Position numbers and translations under genes: made by a program
The notes under the pieces: generated by a model
The model's input: the letters and a program-made list of their open reading frames with translations, nothing else
The model's database searches: none
What the model was told of the DNA's origin: nothing
DNA from: Roseateles chitinivorans
GTDB taxonomy: Bacteria; Pseudomonadota; Gammaproteobacteria; Burkholderiales; Burkholderiaceae_C
Direction of reading: 5' to 3'
NCBI RefSeq assembly: GCF_002761755.1
Contig: NZ_PEOG01000005.1
Location: 120,535-184,534 of the forward strand
Length of the DNA stretch: 64,000 nt
Shown: one piece after another, positions 61,522 to 64,000 of the stretch
Position numbering within the stretch: the first letter of the stretch is position 1
How the letters are laid out: each line of letters opens with the position of its first letter

Positions 61522-63594
61522 TTGCACGCCATCTTTGTCCGCCGTCGATCGAAGCTGCATGTGGCCGCTGGCGAAGGGACGGCGACGCCCACGCAGGTCG
61601 CCACGCTTCAGAAGGAGTTGACGGGACTGGGCTACGTCATGTCCCAAGCGCTGTCCGCGCGCCTTGCCACGCTCGACGCGTTGCGGCTCGCGTCGGTGTC
61701 GCGCGATCTCCTTCGCGAGCTTCACCAGCTCACCGGCGCGCATCAGGCGCACCGGCCGTTCTATCCCGGCTTTCCTGACCAGGTGATGGCGGCGTCGGAC
61801 GCGGAGCTGTTCCTCAACGCGATCCATCACTACCTCACGCACAGCCGCTTGCCGGATGACGAGCCGCGCCGTGAAGCGGCCCTCGAAGGCCAGCGGCCGC
61901 GCGTGCTCGATCTGGGCAGTCCGGAGGAGTTCGAACGGATCTTCACCCAGCTGGCGGGCGCGCCCACTTCGCTGTCGCAGCAGGATCGCGAGGATGTGAC
62001 CTGGTTCATCCGCCAGTATCGCGAGGGCATCTTCCGCCTCTTGCCCGCGAAGTTTCCCTTCAAGGAAAACCTCGCGCTGGTGGCCGCCACGCTGCTGCGG
62101 GAGGTGCCGGGTGAGCGCGCCAACGCCTTCCTGCTGACGCATTGCGGGACTGCCACCGACCTGCTGCGCGTCGCGGTCTCGCTCTTCGAAGGCGATGCGT
62201 CGCTGGCGGCGCCAACGCGCTTTGGCCGCATGGGGCGCGCCTGGCGCAAGCTGATCCTCCAGGCCCTGGAGGGCATGCACCGTCCGATCGAGGACATGAT
62301 GCGCTGGCGCGAGCCCTGGAAGCGATTGGGCGAGCGGCTGCATCCCGGCGAGTTCGCCGAGCGCTTTCCGCAGGCGCACGAGGCCTTCCAGCAATTGCGC
62401 AACGACACGGCGCCTCCGAACTGGGCCAGCGGCGTTGAACGCGCGCTCGCGACGGGCGATGTCGCCGCCGCCGCGGCCCGGTTGGCGGAGCGCCCCGGCG
62501 AGTACGCGCGCAAGCTCGACGTCCTGCTGCGCTCGCCTGCGGCCACGCCGGAACTGGCGGCGCGCTTCGCGGCCCTCGCGCCGCGCGTGTCTACGCCCGT
62601 GCTGCTTCAGGTCATGACGCATTTCCGGCATCGAGCGGCACCGCCGGCGATCCGCGCGTTCACGCCCAAAGGCGAGGTGTCGAAGATCTTCTCGATCGCG
62701 GACCGGAGGCCTGCCGTGCCGCAGGCGCTGGCCGCCACCATCGTCGACGCTTGCGAGCAAGCCCTGCTGGCGCGGTTCGCCGAGCTCGCGCCACTCGGCC
62801 CGAGCTACATCGATCCGGCGCTGCGCACCTACATGATCCCGTTGGCGCAGCGCAGCGCCTCCAAGTCGCTGCGGACGCTCGCGCGTGGGAGCCGCGTGCC
62901 CTTGCCCATGGGGGAAACCTTGCGCTTCTTCCTGTGGTGGAAGAACGGCCGGGGCCGCACCGACATCGACCTGTCCGCGGCCATGTTCGACAGCGAATAC
63001 CGGCTCGTCGAGGCCCTGGGCTTCTACAACCTGCGCGGGACGGGGGGCTACGGCGTGCACAGCGGTGACATCGTCGACGCGCCACAGGGCGCGGCGGAGT
63101 TCATCGACCTGGATCTCCCGAAGGTGCATCAGCGGCGCGCGCGCTTCATCGTGATGTGCATCAACAGCTACACGGCCCAGGCCTATTGCGACCTGCCGGA
63201 ATGCTTCGCCGGCTGGATGTCGCGGCGTCATCCCGGTTCGGGCGAGGCCTTCGATGCCCGGACGGTGGTCGACAAGATCGACATCAGCGCCAACACGAGG
63301 ATCTGCCTGCCACTGATCCTGGATCTCGAACGCCACGAGATGCTCTGGGCGGATCTGGCGCTGACCGAGCATCCCCATTGGCACAACGCGGTGCCGGGCA
63401 ACCACAGCCGCATCTCGCAGATGCTGCGCGCGATGCACGAGACCATCCGACCGGATCTGTACACGCTGTTCGACCTGCACGTCCGGGCTCGCGGAGAACG
63501 GGTGCAGCAGCGCGAACAGGCCCGGACGATCTTCAGCGTCGATGAGGGCATCGTGCCGCTGGCCCTCGACGAGATCCGCGCCGCCTTCCTCTGA
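61522..63594 (+). CDS. Large protein with a C-terminal TerD domain
   Basis: A 690-residue protein starting at TTG 61522 after an AAGGGA site; there is no upstream ATG in frame. Residues 1 to about 450 are mostly helical and of no family I recognise. Residues about 455-590 are TerD-like: LRFFLWWKNGRGRTDIDLSA, then GYGVHSGDIVDAPQGAAEF and FIVMCINSYTAQAYCDLPEC. The DIDLS acid residues fit the calcium-binding motif of TerD proteins, which belong to tellurite and stress-response systems. The next gene is convergent. Its 6-kb distance from a MoxR-VWA module is notable because such systems often co-occur. Confidence 0.8.
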   Translation: MHAIFVRRRSKLHVAAGEGTATPTQVATLQKELTGLGYVMSQALSARLATLDALRLASVSRDLLRELHQLTGAHQAHRPFYPGFPDQVMAASDAELFLNAIHHYLTHSRLPDDEPRREAALEGQRPRVLDLGSPEEFERIFTQLAGAPTSLSQQDREDVTWFIRQYREGIFRLLPAKFPFKENLALVAATLLREVPGERANAFLLTHCGTATDLLRVAVSLFEGDASLAAPTRFGRMGRAWRKLILQALEGMHRPIEDMMRWREPWKRLGERLHPGEFAERFPQAHEAFQQLRNDTAPPNWASGVERALATGDVAAAAARLAERPGEYARKLDVLLRSPAATPELAARFAALAPRVSTPVLLQVMTHFRHRAAPPAIRAFTPKGEVSKIFSIADRRPAVPQALAATIVDACEQALLARFAELAPLGPSYIDPALRTYMIPLAQRSASKSLRTLARGSRVPLPMGETLRFFLWWKNGRGRTDIDLSAAMFDSEYRLVEALGFYNLRGTGGYGVHSGDIVDAPQGAAEFIDLDLPKVHQRRARFIVMCINSYTAQAYCDLPECFAGWMSRRHPGSGEAFDARTVVDKIDISANTRICLPLILDLERHEMLWADLALTEHPHWHNAVPGNHSRISQMLRAMHETIRPDLYTLFDLHVRARGERVQQREQARTIFSVDEGIVPLALDEIRAAFL

Positions 63595-63602
63595 CGAGAG
63601 AC

Positions 63603-63620
63603 GCGGGGTGCTTGCCCCGC
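63603..63620. terminator. Weak hairpin between convergent genes
   Basis: GCGGGG (63603-63608) pairs with CCCCGC (63615-63620). There is no T tract, so it may only pause polymerase between the TerD and MFS genes. Confidence 0.35.
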
Positions 63621-63628
63621 CAGGCGCC

Positions 63629-64000
63629 TCACTCGTCAGCCGTGAGCCGCACGACCAGCGCCGCGGCGCTCGCGACGGTCGCCAGGCCGGTCACGCCCAG
63701 CCAGCCCCAGTGCGCCAGCAGCAGGCTGCCCAGCGCTGCGCCGGTCGCCATGCCGATGAACATGCCGGTGAACAGCAGCGCGTTCAACCGGCTGCGCGCG
63801 GCCGGGTCCAGGCTGTAGACGATGGTCTGGTGCGCCACCAGCGCTGCCTGCACGCCGAAGTCGAAGACGATCGCCAGCACCACCAGCACGGCGATCGCCG
63901 CACCGCGGTCCAGCCAGGCGGTGACCGACATGGCCGCGAACGACAGCACCACCAGCAAGGCGCCGAGCCGGGTCACCACGCCCGGGCCGCGCCGGTCGGC
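63629..64000 (-). CDS. MFS transporter, C-terminal part, runs off the window
   Basis: About 123 residues ending at the TGA at 63631-63629; the frame stays open to the window edge. The first visible residues include DRRGPG, an MFS loop motif between helices, followed by four hydrophobic segments (for example LGALLVVLSFAAMSVTAWL and FTGMFIGMATGAALGSLLLA). The internal GTG at 63979 is not the real start because coding continues upstream. Substrate unknown. Confidence 0.85.
   Translation of the reverse strand, partial: ADRRGPGVVTRLGALLVVLSFAAMSVTAWLDRGAAIAVLVVLAIVFDFGVQAALVAHQTIVYSLDPAARSRLNALLFTGMFIGMATGAALGSLLLAHWGWLGVTGLATVASAAALVVRLTADE

Overview
The window is GC-rich chromosomal DNA of a betaproteobacterium. 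The order rpmF-plsX-fabH-fabD-fabG-acpP-fabF followed by mucD-lepA-lepB-rnc-era-recO-pdxJ-acpS-nagZ is the housekeeping order of Burkholderiales, and the composition suggests a Mitsuaria/Roseateles/Rubrivivax-like genus (inference; no rRNA is present). I saw no tRNA, rRNA, insertion sequence, integrase or CRISPR array.

Region 1 (1-26.5 kb) is a surface-polysaccharide locus built from two converging operons. The plus-strand operon (1-9261) carries two glycosyltransferases, a methyltransferase, a DegT aminotransferase, a small PglC-like priming sugar transferase, a PglF/CapD-like dehydratase, a GDPD-like protein and an LTA-synthase/sulfatase-like membrane enzyme. The minus-strand operon reads from 25168 down to 9245: Wza exporter, Wzz chain-length regulator, then ACP, SDR reductase, acyl ligase, LuxE-like and LuxC-like enzymes, a WecD-like GNAT, WecE aminotransferase, Wzx flippase, glycosyltransferase, Wzy polymerase and two more glycosyltransferases. 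A WecA-like initiating transferase is divergent from wza at 25354. The likely product is a Wzx/Wzy-assembled O-antigen or exopolysaccharide with a 4-amino-4,6-dideoxyhexose whose N-acyl group may come from the ACP cassette.

Region 2 (26.6-47.7 kb) is core housekeeping: an RhlE-type helicase, an RsmI-like methylase, Maf, YceD, ribosomal protein L32, the fatty-acid synthesis cluster, periplasmic protease MucD, LepA/EF4, signal peptidase I, RNase III, Era, RecO, PdxJ, AcpS and NagZ. The rpoE-rseA-rseB genes usually found between fabF and mucD are missing. The 540-bp mucD-lepA gap holds a well-formed small RNA or attenuator and a DnaA-box cluster.

Region 3 (47.8-55.4 kb) is a five-gene, translationally coupled module: SWIM zinc finger, DUF5691, MoxR-type AAA+ ATPase, DUF5682 and a VWA protein. 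The DUF5682 gene carries a one-base frameshift in a 15-bp tandem repeat. Region 4 (55.4-64 kb) is accessory: a DJ-1/PfpI protein, three GNAT acetyltransferases, a membrane TlpA-like thioredoxin, two VOC proteins, a LysE-type exporter, a glycolipid-binding-like protein, an NTF2-like protein, a large TerD-domain protein and the C-terminal end of an MFS transporter that runs off the window.
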